A stretch of DNA of 64,000 nucleotides. It comes from Aliishimia sp965656085. Lineage in GTDB: Bacteria > Pseudomonadota > Alphaproteobacteria > Rhodobacterales > Rhodobacteraceae. The first letter of the stretch is position 1, and every line of letters begins with the position of its first letter. The notes beneath the pieces were generated by a model. The model searched no databases. It was given only the letters and a program-made list of their open reading frames with translations, and had not been told where the DNA came from. Where the stretch lies: NCBI GenBank assembly GCA_965656085.1, contig CBFHJA010000005.1, positions 73,662 to 137,661 on the forward strand. The letters are read 5' to 3'. Below, piece by piece: positions 16,601 to 25,519 of the stretch. The position numbers were made by a program, and so were the translations under genes.

Positions 16601-17656
16601 ATGAAAATCACGGCGGTGACCTGCGTAAAGAACGAAGGTCCGTTCCTGCTGGAATGGATCGCCTATAATCGTCTGATCGGCGTGACGGACTTCCTGTTCT
16701 ACTCCAACGATTGTGACGACGGGACGGACGCGCTTCTCGATATGCTGGCAGAGCGCGGGATCGTGCGGCATTTGCCCAATCCCGCCGAGGGTCGCAACTA
16801 CCAGATGGAGGCGCTCAAGCATGCGCGCGGTCAGCCCATCGTCGCAGAGGCGGACTGGGTCTGGGTCGCCGATGTGGACGAATTCCTGAACATTCACGTG
16901 GGGAACCATACGATCCCGGCGCTGATCGCAGCCTGCGGCGATCCGCAAGCAATCTCGGTGAATTTCCAGTTCTTCGCCAATGACGGGGTGGAGCGTTTCG
17001 AGGATCGCCCGGTGATCGCGCAATTCCTGCGCTCGCACAATCCCGATATCTGGTGCGGCGAGCGGGCGATAGAGGTCAAGACACTGGTGCGCCGCGACTT
17101 TCCCTTGCAATATTTCGGCGCGCACCGCCCTTTCTTCAAAGGCAACCTGCCCAAGGCCAAGCGCCCGGTCTGGACCGATGGGTCCGGGCGCCCCGTGCCA
17201 CACCGCTTTCTCGTCGCGGCCAACCCACGCCGCATCCGCCGCTTCCCTGCAAACGGCAGCCGGGACTTCGCCACGCTGAACCACTACGCCTTGCGCGCGC
17301 TCGACAGTTATCTGGTGAAGAATGACCGGGGCGATGTGAACCGCGAGAACCGCGCTTTCGACGATACCTATTGGCGCGAGCGCAACGATCCGGCGTGGCG
17401 CGATGACACGATCCTGCGCAGCCTGCCCGCGCTCAAGGCTGAACTGAAGCGCCTCAAGTCCGACCCCGAGATCGCGGCGCTCCACAAGGCCTGTGTGGCG
17501 GCGCACCGCGCCAAACGGGACGCGCTGCTTCAGCAGCCTGCTTACCGCGAGATGCAGGCGCAGTTACGCGCCGCTGCCGCCTTTCCGCCTCAGGAGGAAG
17601 CGCTGCTGCGTGAGATCGGGCTTTGGCCGATGCAAGACGCTGGAGCGCATCCATGA
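16601..17656 (+). CDS. Family 2-like glycosyltransferase
   Basis: A 351-residue GT-A fold glycosyltransferase of the Glyco_tranf_2_4 type, likely cytoplasmic. Diagnostic segments are VTCVKNEGPFLLEW (6-19), YSNDCDDGTD, the metal/nucleotide-sugar motif DVDEF (91-95) and LNHYALRALDSYLVK. The start at 16601 begins the VKNE domain; an upstream in-frame ATG would add 39 Arg-rich residues and is not preferred. It is the first gene of an operon of six; its stop overlaps the next start as ATGA. Donor and acceptor are unknown, but the neighbours point to a sulfated or methylated surface polysaccharide. Two other proteins here share this domain (18294 and 21319). Confidence 0.85.
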   Translation: MKITAVTCVKNEGPFLLEWIAYNRLIGVTDFLFYSNDCDDGTDALLDMLAERGIVRHLPNPAEGRNYQMEALKHARGQPIVAEADWVWVADVDEFLNIHVGNHTIPALIAACGDPQAISVNFQFFANDGVERFEDRPVIAQFLRSHNPDIWCGERAIEVKTLVRRDFPLQYFGAHRPFFKGNLPKAKRPVWTDGSGRPVPHRFLVAANPRRIRRFPANGSRDFATLNHYALRALDSYLVKNDRGDVNRENRAFDDTYWRERNDPAWRDDTILRSLPALKAELKRLKSDPEIAALHKACVAAHRAKRDALLQQPAYREMQAQLRAAAAFPPQEEALLREIGLWPMQDAGAHP

Positions 17657-18294
17657 GCCTGCACGTGATAAATCTCGGCCTGCCGAAAACCGGCACGACA
17701 ACCCTTGCACGCGCCCTGAAAGTGTCGGGACTGAAGACCGCCGACCACCGCATTCGACGCCGCCAGACCGATCAGTCGGACCTGCAGGGCGCCTTTGTGG
17801 GGGAATTACTCTATCGCGGCTACTTCCACACCGGTGATCCCGCCGCAATGCTCGCGGAATTCAGCGCGATTTCGGAGATGTCCTGTTTGCGCGACGGTCG
17901 CTCACTCTGGCCGCAGATGGATTACGCCGTGATATCCGCCCTTCGCCAGCACCACCCCGCCGCGCGGTTCGTTGCGACTTGGCGGCCCGCTGAACACGTG
18001 GCCAACTCGATGCTGGCCTGGTCCGATCTCGGCTCGAACCGTTTGCCGCAGAGCGACATTCCCGGCCTGCCGCGCGGCTATGGCGATACGCTGAAGGAGC
18101 GCATGGTCTGGATCGACGGACATTACGCACATCTCGATGCGATCTTCCACGACGATCCAGCCTTTCTGCGCCTTGATGTGGGCGCGCCCGACGCGCAATA
18201 CCTGCTGGCCCGGCATATCGGGCGCAAGATCACATGGTGGGGCCGCGCTAATGCCAATCAGGGCGCCGCCGACAGCAACTCGAAGGTCGCCTGA
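17653..18294 (+). CDS. Sulfotransferase-family protein
   Basis: A 213-residue protein with a P-loop-like 5'-phosphosulfate binding motif, GLPKTGTTTLARAL (9-22), typical of PAPS-dependent sulfotransferases. The downstream ATWRPAEHVANSMLAW segment corresponds to the 3'-phosphate binding strand and helix. If active it would transfer sulfate from PAPS to a sugar hydroxyl. It starts within the stop of the preceding glycosyltransferase (ATGA) and its TGA overlaps the next ATG by one base, so translation is coupled. The KTGTTT loop is intact, unlike the degenerate copy in the next gene. Confidence 0.78.
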   Translation: MSLHVINLGLPKTGTTTLARALKVSGLKTADHRIRRRQTDQSDLQGAFVGELLYRGYFHTGDPAAMLAEFSAISEMSCLRDGRSLWPQMDYAVISALRQHHPAARFVATWRPAEHVANSMLAWSDLGSNRLPQSDIPGLPRGYGDTLKERMVWIDGHYAHLDAIFHDDPAFLRLDVGAPDAQYLLARHIGRKITWWGRANANQGAADSNSKVA

Positions 18295-20630
18295 TGCGCA
18301 TTGTCCTGCATATCGGTCTCGAACAATGCGGTGCGCAGCGCCTGCATGAAGTGCTGTCCGCGCAGCGCGGCGCGCTCGCCGCGCAAGGCGTGCTCTTCCC
18401 GCAAAGCCCCGGCAAGAAAAACCACACCCGGCTCTGGATGGCAGTCACCGATCCCACCCATGTGGACCTGCTGCGAGCACAGCGCGGGTTTGCAGACCCT
18501 GAACGGCAGGCGGCGCTGCGCGCTGAACTGGTCCGCGATCTGCAAAGCGAGATTGCCGAACACAGCCCGCAAATGCTGATCTTGTCAGCGGCACAACTCT
18601 GTTGGCTCGCGGCGCCCTCTGAGCTGCACCGCCTGCGCGATTTGCTGGCGCCGCTCTCGGACGACATCTCCGTTTGCGCGCATGTGGACGAGCAAGCCGC
18701 TCTGATGGCCCGGGTCTATGGCGATCAGGTACTTGATGGGCGCAGCGTCCCCCTCACCCGGGAACTCGAGCACGCCGCTCAGGTCAGGTGGTGGTCCGCA
18801 CAGCCCGCCTCCGATCCCGGCAAGAGCGTCTTCGCGGAAGTGCAGTCGGTGCCGTTTTGGCTCGACTACCAAGGGCTGGTCGCGCATTGGGACGCGGTGT
18901 TCGGCGACGGCGCCACAAGGCTACTGCCCTTCGATCAAGATGTATTCGCAAGCTCAGGGGTCGCAGAACATATCGCGGCGGCGTTCGGGCTGCCCGGCCC
19001 GTTGGCCCCCGCGAAACCCGCCACGCCCGCAGTCCCGCCCTCGGAGGTGTGGCTCGCGAAGGCGCGCGCCATGAACCACCTCTTGCGCGCGCTCCGGGCG
19101 AATACGGCCAAACAGGTGCCGCGCCCGCTCTGGCGCGCCATTCTTGACGATCTGCATGAGGACGGACCGGGGATCGACCCGGCCCGGCTCGCCCCGATCT
19201 CGCGGCATTTTGCTGCCGCCAACAGCGCATTGCTCACGACCCAGCCTGCGCTGAGCAAGGCCCTCTTCCGTCGCCCACGCCCGAAGAAGGCGTGGCAGGA
19301 ACCGACACCCGGGCAGGGCTACCGCGCATCGCAGGTTCTGCTCACGCATATGTGGCGGATCGACAAGGCGACGCGACAACAAGCTCGCAAAGCGGGCAAG
19401 CGACCGATTGACCTGCACGCGCCCGTCTCCGTGCCCCCGGTGCCCGATCTCAGCGCCGAAGCCCGGGCGGTGATGCCGCCCCTCGCGGTCCAGAACTTCA
19501 ACAAGCTCCGCCGCTCGTCTTTCGCGCCCCACAATCGGCTCGGCGCGGTGGACGAAGAGCAACTCGCCGCCTCTTTCGAACCGATCCCGCCACGAGATCT
19601 GCAAGGCTCGTCGGGTAACGTGATCGTCGGCTGCATGAAAAACGAGGCGCCCTACATTCTTGAGTGGGTGGCGTATCACCGCGCCATGGGCGTCGACAAT
19701 TTCCTGATCTACACCAATGGCTGCGAGGACGGCACGGCGGAGCTTCTCGACCGCTTGCAGGAGCTTGGTATTCTCCAGCACCGGGGCAATGATGACTGGA
19801 AAGGCAACTCGCCCCAGCAATACGCCCTTAATCGCGCGCTCAAGGAGCCTGTGATCCAAAACGCGGACTGGATCATCCATATCGACGTAGACGAATTCAT
19901 CAACGTGCGCTGCGGCAATGGCACGCTCGACGATCTGTTCGCCGCGGTGCCGGAGGCCACCAATATCGCCATGACATGGCGCCTCTTCGGTCACAACGGG
20001 GTGCGCCACCTCAAGGATGATTTCGTCATCCGCCAATTCGAGACTTGCGCACCCAAATACTGCCCCAAGCCGCATACGGTCTGGGGTTTCAAGACGATGT
20101 TCCGCAATATCGGGGCGTATTCGAAGATTTCCTGCCATCGCCCCAACAAGCTCGACCCAGGCCAGGAGGGCGCGGTGAAATGGGTCAATGGCTCGGGCCG
20201 CGACATGACAGCGGAGACCCTCAAGAATGGCTGGCGCAATTCCAAACGCTCGATCGGCTATGACCTCGTGCAACTCAACCACTACGCCCTTCGCAGCGCC
20301 GAGAGCTTCCTGATCAAGCGCCAGCGCGGCCGAGCGCTGCATGTGGATCGCTCGATCGGGCTGAATTACTGGATCCGCATGGACTGGGGCGACTACCGCG
20401 ACGTGACGATCCAGCGAAACCTGCCCCGGATGCAGGCCGAATACGACCGGCTGATGCAGGACAGCCGTCTGGCGGCGCTGCACCGTGCGGGCCACGAGTG
20501 GCACCGCGCCAAGGCAGATTCGCTGCACGAGATGGCGGAGTTTCGCGAGCTTTATGATGGCGCGCTGAAGATCAGGCTCACCGAGATGGAACGTGTCGCG
20601 TTTGCACTCGCGCTGGATATGGAAAGCTGA
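18294..20630 (+). CDS. Pseudo-sulfotransferase / glycosyltransferase fusion
   Basis: A 778-residue two-domain protein. The N-terminal part (about 1-330) looks like a sulfotransferase: MRIVLHIGLEQCGAQRLHEVL, then RGALAAQGVLFPQ. But the phosphosulfate loop reads LEQCGAQR where active members have PKTGTT, so the Lys and Thr are missing. A linker (about 330-440) leads into a full glycosyltransferase domain: VGCMKNEAPYILEW from about 445, DVDEF at 531-535 and LVQLNHYALRSAESFLIK. The N-domain may bind rather than modify its ligand (inference). One-base TGATG overlaps join it to both neighbours. The fusion could tether glycosylation to sulfation. Confidence 0.75.
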   Translation: MRIVLHIGLEQCGAQRLHEVLSAQRGALAAQGVLFPQSPGKKNHTRLWMAVTDPTHVDLLRAQRGFADPERQAALRAELVRDLQSEIAEHSPQMLILSAAQLCWLAAPSELHRLRDLLAPLSDDISVCAHVDEQAALMARVYGDQVLDGRSVPLTRELEHAAQVRWWSAQPASDPGKSVFAEVQSVPFWLDYQGLVAHWDAVFGDGATRLLPFDQDVFASSGVAEHIAAAFGLPGPLAPAKPATPAVPPSEVWLAKARAMNHLLRALRANTAKQVPRPLWRAILDDLHEDGPGIDPARLAPISRHFAAANSALLTTQPALSKALFRRPRPKKAWQEPTPGQGYRASQVLLTHMWRIDKATRQQARKAGKRPIDLHAPVSVPPVPDLSAEARAVMPPLAVQNFNKLRRSSFAPHNRLGAVDEEQLAASFEPIPPRDLQGSSGNVIVGCMKNEAPYILEWVAYHRAMGVDNFLIYTNGCEDGTAELLDRLQELGILQHRGNDDWKGNSPQQYALNRALKEPVIQNADWIIHIDVDEFINVRCGNGTLDDLFAAVPEATNIAMTWRLFGHNGVRHLKDDFVIRQFETCAPKYCPKPHTVWGFKTMFRNIGAYSKISCHRPNKLDPGQEGAVKWVNGSGRDMTAETLKNGWRNSKRSIGYDLVQLNHYALRSAESFLIKRQRGRALHVDRSIGLNYWIRMDWGDYRDVTIQRNLPRMQAEYDRLMQDSRLAALHRAGHEWHRAKADSLHEMAEFRELYDGALKIRLTEMERVAFALALDMES

Positions 20631-21322
20631 TGCAAAAGACTGAAAGCAAGATGCTCCGCTCACGCGGGATGCGCTTTCCCCATAACCCTGCCGTCCCGCT
20701 TGGCCGCTCCGCCGCCGCACTCCGTCAGGACCGCTACGAGGCCCGCGAGACCGAGGCCGCGCTGCGCGTTGTGCGCAACGGCGACGTGGTTCTCGAACTT
20801 GGCGGCGGCATCGGCTATATGTCCACCCTTCTGGCGACGCACCGTGCCCCCGCGCATATCCATGTCTTCGAGGCCAACCCCGCGCTCATCCCTTATATCC
20901 GCGCGGTCCATGCCGAAAACGGTGTGACCAACGCCACAGTGCATCATGCGATCCTCGGGCCGGAAGCCGGGACGGTCCCCTTCCATGTGCGCCGCAACTT
21001 TCTCGCTTCCTCGCTCAGCCCGCAGGAAGGCACGGAGGTTCTGGAGACAATCGAGATCGCGCAACGCGCAGCCGCCGAGGTGCTGGCCGAGCTGCGCCCG
21101 ACCGTTCTGATCTGCGATATCGAGGGGGCGGAGGCCGATCTGTTGCCTCAGATGGACCTCAGCGGACTGCGCGCGGCGATGATCGAACTCCATCCGCAAT
21201 GGATCGGCCCTGCGGGCGTCAACGCGGTGTTCGGCGCGATGATGCGCGCCGGGCTGGCCTATCACGCCAAGACCTCCTCGCAGAAGGTGGTGTGCTTTCG
21301 CCGGGACTGGCCGATCAAATGA
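20630..21322 (+). CDS. FkbM-family methyltransferase
   Basis: A 230-residue SAM-dependent methyltransferase. Motif I is VLELGGGIGYMST (54-66), the acidic ribose-binding residue follows in VFEANP (79-84), and the FkbM signature DIEGAE is at 163-168. Such enzymes O-methylate sugars or polyketides, and in glycan clusters they usually cap or decorate chains. The start overlaps the preceding stop by one base and the end overlaps the next gene as ATGA. The target is likely the glycan built by the flanking glycosyltransferases, but nothing in the sequence fixes it. Confidence 0.83.
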   Translation: MQKTESKMLRSRGMRFPHNPAVPLGRSAAALRQDRYEARETEAALRVVRNGDVVLELGGGIGYMSTLLATHRAPAHIHVFEANPALIPYIRAVHAENGVTNATVHHAILGPEAGTVPFHVRRNFLASSLSPQEGTEVLETIEIAQRAAAEVLAELRPTVLICDIEGAEADLLPQMDLSGLRAAMIELHPQWIGPAGVNAVFGAMMRAGLAYHAKTSSQKVVCFRRDWPIK

Positions 21323-22377
21323 GCGATCTGGCGATCCTCTGCGTGCGCAACGAGGGCGCTTTCCTGCTCGACTGGCTGGCCAATCACAAGGCCGTGGGCT
21401 TTACCGATTTTCTGGTGTTTTCGAATGATTGCGACGATGGCACCGATGCGATGCTCGACCGTCTGGCGGCGCTTGGGCACCTGACCCATGAGCGAAATGA
21501 CGGCCCCTATGACAAAGGTGGCATCCAGTTCACTGCGCTCAAGGCCGCTGCCAAACATCCGCTGACGCAGGCCGCTGACTGGATTTTGCCGCTCGATATC
21601 GACGAATTCGTCAACATCCATACCGGCGACGGCACGCTCGGCGCCCTCCGCGCGGCTCTGCCCGAAGCGACGGCGATCACGCTCACATGGCGGCTGTTTG
21701 GCAATGATGGCCATGTGCGCTTCGAAGATCGCCCGGTGCCGGATGTCTTTACCAAGGCCGCGCCAGAGGTGCTGCACTGGCCGTGGCGCGCGGCGATGTT
21801 CAAGACACTCTATCGCAACGATGGCACCTACCGAAAACCGGGCGTGCACCGCCCGCGCGATCCCGACCCTTCGCGACTGGAGGCCGTTCGCTGGTTCGAT
21901 TGCGAAGGGCGCGCGCTGGGGGAGCGGTTCAAGACAAAGCAGCTTTTCTCGCCCTTTGGGCGACCCAATTACCGCCTCGCCCAGATCAACCACTACGCGC
22001 TCGGCGCGATGGAGAGCTTCGTGCTGAAGGCCGATCGGGGGCGCGCGGTGCATTCCGACCACCTGCTCGGCCTCGATTACTGGACCGAACGCAACTGGTG
22101 CCTGGCTGAGGATACGAGCATCGCCCGCTATCACGCGGCCCGAGAGGAAGGTAAGGCGGCGCTGCTGGCTGATCCCGAGATCGCCCGCCTGCACCGCGAC
22201 GCCGTGGCATGGCGGCATGTCCGCTTCGATGCGCTGATGCAAGAGGAGCCGTACCGTGCCCTCTTCGCAAGGCTTCTGATGGCTCCGCCGGCCCGGCCGG
22301 TAACACCCCAAGCCGCCCGCTTCCTGCATGGCTACGCAGCCAACGCGCGACAGAAAACCGTCAAGGGGCCGCCCTGA
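21319..22377 (+). CDS. Family 2-like glycosyltransferase
   Basis: A 352-residue paralog of the protein at 16601 and of the C-terminal domain at 18294. It has LCVRNEGAFLLDW (7-19), FSNDCDDGTDAMLDRL, DIDEF (93-97) and QINHYALGAMESFVLK. The start at 21319 overlaps the methyltransferase stop (ATGA) and begins the domain exactly. Three related glycosyltransferase domains in one operon suggest sequential addition of several sugars, or divergence after tandem duplication. A small stem (CGCCC-TGA-GGGCG) has its loop on the stop codon; no U-tract follows. Confidence 0.85.
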   Translation: MSDLAILCVRNEGAFLLDWLANHKAVGFTDFLVFSNDCDDGTDAMLDRLAALGHLTHERNDGPYDKGGIQFTALKAAAKHPLTQAADWILPLDIDEFVNIHTGDGTLGALRAALPEATAITLTWRLFGNDGHVRFEDRPVPDVFTKAAPEVLHWPWRAAMFKTLYRNDGTYRKPGVHRPRDPDPSRLEAVRWFDCEGRALGERFKTKQLFSPFGRPNYRLAQINHYALGAMESFVLKADRGRAVHSDHLLGLDYWTERNWCLAEDTSIARYHAAREEGKAALLADPEIARLHRDAVAWRHVRFDALMQEEPYRALFARLLMAPPARPVTPQAARFLHGYAANARQKTVKGPP

Positions 22378-22465
22378 GGGCGTAATTTCGCCAAATTCCG
22401 CCCCTATCGTCATTCCAAGAGCCGCGCCATAATGCGGCCGCCCGAGGCATGGATGGAGCATCTCG

Positions 22466-23404
22466 ATGCAAGACAGTCCGAATACATTCGCGGAGCCGCT
22501 CGCCAACCTGAGCTTGCAGGACTGGCGCGCCCGGCTTGCGGAGATCGCAAACGATCATGGCGATTTCGAGGAACTTGGCGACCGGCATTTCGCGGCCTTC
22601 ATCGAAGATCAGGACACCCTGCTGGTCAGTTTCGAGACTCAGCAAGGCATCCGCGCGCTAGATACGGATGCGCAGCCTCTGGGTTGGGAAATGGTCAAGG
22701 CCATGGGCTGGTCACATCTGGCCGTGATCAGCGACGGCGACACGTGGTTTCGCGCACCCGAAGTCTATGACTATTTCGACAGGCTGGCCGATGACGGGTT
22801 CTTCGACGAATTCGCGCGCGTCGTGTTCTACGGCGCGGGCCCCTGCGGTTATGCCGCCGCGGCCTTCTCGGTGGCCGCGCCGGGGGCCACGGTGATCGCG
22901 GTGCAACCGCAAGCCACGCTCGATCCGGAAATTGCGGGCTGGGACCAGCGCTTCTTGGAGCAGCGCCGGCGCGACTTCAGCCACCGCTATGGCTACGCAC
23001 CCGACATGCTCGACGCCGCCGAACGCGCCTTTATACTCTACGACCCAATGGTCACCATGGATGCGATGCATGCCGCACTCTTCACACGGCCCGCTGTGAC
23101 CAAACTGCCAATGCGCAATTTCGGGGCTTCACTGCAAACCGATCTGATGGATATGCACATCATCTACCGCCTGATCGCGCAGGCCGGGGCGGGCCGATTG
23201 ACGCGCCTGTCCTTTGCCAAGTTACTGCGCGCCCGCCGCGAACACGCACCCTATCTTCGCACTCTCATGAGCACTTTGGATCGCGAAGGGCGCGATGCGT
23301 TGACCGAAATGCTCTGCCGCAATGTCACCTCGCGCATGAAGGCCCCGAAATTCGCACGCCGCCTGCGCGAGTTGACGGAAGAACAGGAGGCGCTCAGCGG
23401 CTGA
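22466..23404 (+). CDS. Conserved protein at the end of the glycan operon, function unassigned
   Basis: A 312-residue soluble protein starting MQDSPNTFAEPLANLS. A central segment VVFYGAGPCGYAAAAFSVAAPGA, with a strand and glycine-rich turn, recalls an alpha/beta-hydrolase or Rossmann core, but no Ser-Asp-His set is clear. From memory, similar proteins in Rhodobacteraceae are often labelled 'phosphoadenosine phosphosulfate reductase'; I see no PAPS-reductase motif to justify that. It follows the last glycosyltransferase by 88 bp on the same strand. The C-terminus is basic (SRMKAPKFARRLREL). A role linked to the sulfotransferase genes is possible but unproved. Confidence 0.55.
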   Translation: MQDSPNTFAEPLANLSLQDWRARLAEIANDHGDFEELGDRHFAAFIEDQDTLLVSFETQQGIRALDTDAQPLGWEMVKAMGWSHLAVISDGDTWFRAPEVYDYFDRLADDGFFDEFARVVFYGAGPCGYAAAAFSVAAPGATVIAVQPQATLDPEIAGWDQRFLEQRRRDFSHRYGYAPDMLDAAERAFILYDPMVTMDAMHAALFTRPAVTKLPMRNFGASLQTDLMDMHIIYRLIAQAGAGRLTRLSFAKLLRARREHAPYLRTLMSTLDREGRDALTEMLCRNVTSRMKAPKFARRLRELTEEQEALSG

Positions 23405-23601
23405 AGCATCTCGCCGTTCCCCTTCTCTTGCGGCATTATTCCAACGGCACTCTGACGCGCCACTTGCCCTGCACGCGGTTCCGTAAGGATTTGAAGGCCA
23501 CTGAAAGACGCACTGGCCCATGCCATCATCGGGCCGGGCGCCTGCGGCGACCGGCGCCACGCCCACTTCCCAAATCCGCGCCTGCGTGCTAGCGCACGCG
23601 C

Positions 23602-24636
23602 ATGACAACACTCACGATCCGCCGCCCCGACGACTGGCATCTCCACCTGCGTGACGGGGAGATGCTCAAAGGCGTGCTGCCGAGCACCGCAGCGCATTTC
23701 GCCCGCGCCATCATCATGCCCAACCTTGTCCCGCCCGTGGTCAAGGGCGCAGATGCCGCCGCCTACCGCGACCGAATCCTTGCCGCGCTGCCCGAGGGAA
23801 TGGCGTTCGAGCCGCTGATGACGCTCTACCTCACCGAGTACACCGACCCGGACGACGTCGCCGCGGCCCATGCCTCTGGTCTCGTGAAGGCCGTCAAACT
23901 TTATCCCGCCGGGGCGACCACGAACTCGGCCTCGGGCGTCACCGATTTCGACAAGGTCCGTGCCGTTCTGGAGAAGATGGCCGAGATCGGCCTGCCGCTC
24001 TGTGTGCATGGCGAGGTGACCCATGCCGAGATCGACATTTTCGACCGCGAGGCGGCCTTCATAGAGCAGGTGCTCGACCCGATACGCCGGGCCACGCCGG
24101 GCTTGCGCGTGGTGATGGAGCATATCACCACCAAGGACGCAGCCGATTACGCAGCCACTGCAGGCGACGATCTGGGCGCGACGATCACCGTGCAACACCT
24201 GCTGCTCGACCGCAACGCGATGCTCGTGGGCGGCATCCGCCCCCATTACTACTGCCTGCCGATCCTCAAGCGCCGCACCCATCGCGAGGCGCTGGTCAAG
24301 GCGGCCACGGGCACCGATGCGCGCTTCTTTCTGGGCACCGACAGCGCGCCCCACGCGACCGACACCAAGGAAAACGCCTGCGGCTGCGCGGGCTGTTTCA
24401 CCGCGCCCATCGCGCTCTCTTGCCTCGCGGAGCTTTTCGAAGAAGAACGGGCGCTGGACCGGCTGGAGGCTTTCGCCTCTCTGAACGGCCCGGCATTCTA
24501 CGGCCTGCCGGTCAACGACGAGCAGATCACCCTGACCAAGGGCGATCCCATCGACTGGCCCCGGGAAGTCCCCACAGGTGCTGGCCCCGTCACCGTCTTC
24601 GACCCCGCGCGCCCGCTGCATTGGCGCGTGAGCTGA
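23602..24636 (+). CDS. pyrC: Dihydroorotase
   Basis: PyrC cyclises N-carbamoyl-L-aspartate to dihydroorotate in pyrimidine synthesis. At 344 residues it is the short class II type found in enterobacteria. The zinc ligands are in DDWHLHLRDG (His13, His15), the carboxylated lysine is Lys99 in KLYPAGATTNS, and the catalytic Asp is in GTDSAPH. pyrE follows 47 bp downstream, giving a pyrC-pyrE pair. The 197-bp upstream gap after the glycan operon holds only GC-rich imperfect palindromes. Confidence 0.96.
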   Translation: MTTLTIRRPDDWHLHLRDGEMLKGVLPSTAAHFARAIIMPNLVPPVVKGADAAAYRDRILAALPEGMAFEPLMTLYLTEYTDPDDVAAAHASGLVKAVKLYPAGATTNSASGVTDFDKVRAVLEKMAEIGLPLCVHGEVTHAEIDIFDREAAFIEQVLDPIRRATPGLRVVMEHITTKDAADYAATAGDDLGATITVQHLLLDRNAMLVGGIRPHYYCLPILKRRTHREALVKAATGTDARFFLGTDSAPHATDTKENACGCAGCFTAPIALSCLAELFEEERALDRLEAFASLNGPAFYGLPVNDEQITLTKGDPIDWPREVPTGAGPVTVFDPARPLHWRVS

Positions 24637-24683
24637 TCCGCATTCACTTAGCCCACTAAACTCTCGCCGAAGGCATCCGACAG

Positions 24684-25361
24684 ATGATCCCAAGCTCCTA
24701 CCCCTCTGCCGAAGAGATGGCCCGCCTCACCGCAAGGATGCTGCTTGAAATAGAAGCCGTGCATCTGAACGCCGAGGAGCCCTTCACGCTGGCCTCGGGG
24801 CTGCCCAGCCCGACCTATATCGACTGCCGCAAGCTGATCTCTTACCCGCGTATCCGCTCCACGCTGATGGATTTCCTCACCGTTACCGTGATGCGCAATG
24901 CTGGCTTCGAGGCGTTCGACAATGTCGCGGGCGGCGAGACGGCGGGCATCCCCTTCGCGGCGCTGGTGGCCGAGCGCATGGCGCTGCCGATGACCTATGT
25001 GCGCAAGAAGCCCAAGGGCTACGGACGCAATGCGCGCATCGAAGGCGCGATGACCGAAGGCCAGCGGGTGCTGCTCGTGGAGGACCTGACCACCGATGGC
25101 GGCTCCAAGCTGTCTTTCGTAGATGCGATTCGGGAGACAGGGGCGACGTGCGGCCATACGGCGGTGATCTTTTACTACGGGATTTTCCCGGATACCGAAA
25201 AGACCTTGGGGGAACATGGTGTTGCCCTGCATTGCCTCTGTACATGGTGGGATGTTCTGGCCGAGGCCAAGGCGACGGGCGCGTTCAGCGCGGCCACGAT
25301 CGAGGGTGTAGAGGCGTTTCTGAACGACCCGCGCGGCTGGCAGAACGCGCATAAAAGTTAA
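24684..25361 (+). CDS. pyrE: Orotate phosphoribosyltransferase
   Basis: PyrE joins orotate to PRPP, giving OMP. The 225-residue type I phosphoribosyltransferase has the PRPP-binding loop VLLVEDLTTDGGSK and the substrate segment FTLASGLPSPTYIDCRK near the N-terminus, with catalytic basic residues in YVRKKPKGYGRNARIEG. It is probably cotranscribed with pyrC. A 12-bp inverted repeat begins 11 bp after the stop and may end or attenuate the transcript. Confidence 0.96.
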   Translation: MIPSSYPSAEEMARLTARMLLEIEAVHLNAEEPFTLASGLPSPTYIDCRKLISYPRIRSTLMDFLTVTVMRNAGFEAFDNVAGGETAGIPFAALVAERMALPMTYVRKKPKGYGRNARIEGAMTEGQRVLLVEDLTTDGGSKLSFVDAIRETGATCGHTAVIFYYGIFPDTEKTLGEHGVALHCLCTWWDVLAEAKATGAFSAATIEGVEAFLNDPRGWQNAHKS

Positions 25362-25372
25362 GCCCCTGCACG

Positions 25373-25414
25373 CAGGATATGGGGTATTCCCTCGCAATTT
25401 ACCCCCATATCCTG
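25373..25414. terminator. 12-bp inverted repeat between pyrE and dnaB
   Basis: CAGGATATGGGG (25373-25384) pairs with CCCCATATCCTG (25403-25414) around an 18-nt loop. It starts 11 bp after the pyrE stop, so a pyrE terminator is the simplest reading. No U-tract follows, so a Rho-dependent end or a protein-binding site is also possible. Confidence 0.5.
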
Positions 25415-25435
25415 TAGCCTGTTATCACGCACAGC

Positions 25436-25444
25436 TTATCCACA
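25436..25444 (+). promoter_or_regulatory. DnaA box upstream of dnaB
   Basis: TTATCCACA is an exact consensus DnaA binding site, 75 bp before the dnaB start. A weak TTATCACGC lies about 14 bp upstream. A single box in the promoter of the replicative helicase gene suggests that DnaA couples dnaB expression to replication; an origin is not indicated. Confidence 0.5.
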
Positions 25445-25519
25445 GGGATATACAATTTGCCTTGCGCGCGCCCCCTTGTCTAAGAAGAGCGCCCAAGAGC
25501 AAAGCATGAGGTGGCAAGG

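Noticed and set aside
25362..25519. Replication origin near dnaB
   Set aside because: Only one perfect DnaA box and no clustered AT-rich region or dnaA/dnaN genes.
25511..25519. GTG start of dnaB three codons upstream
   Set aside because: The GTG is inside the ribosome binding site; ATG at 25520 fits better.
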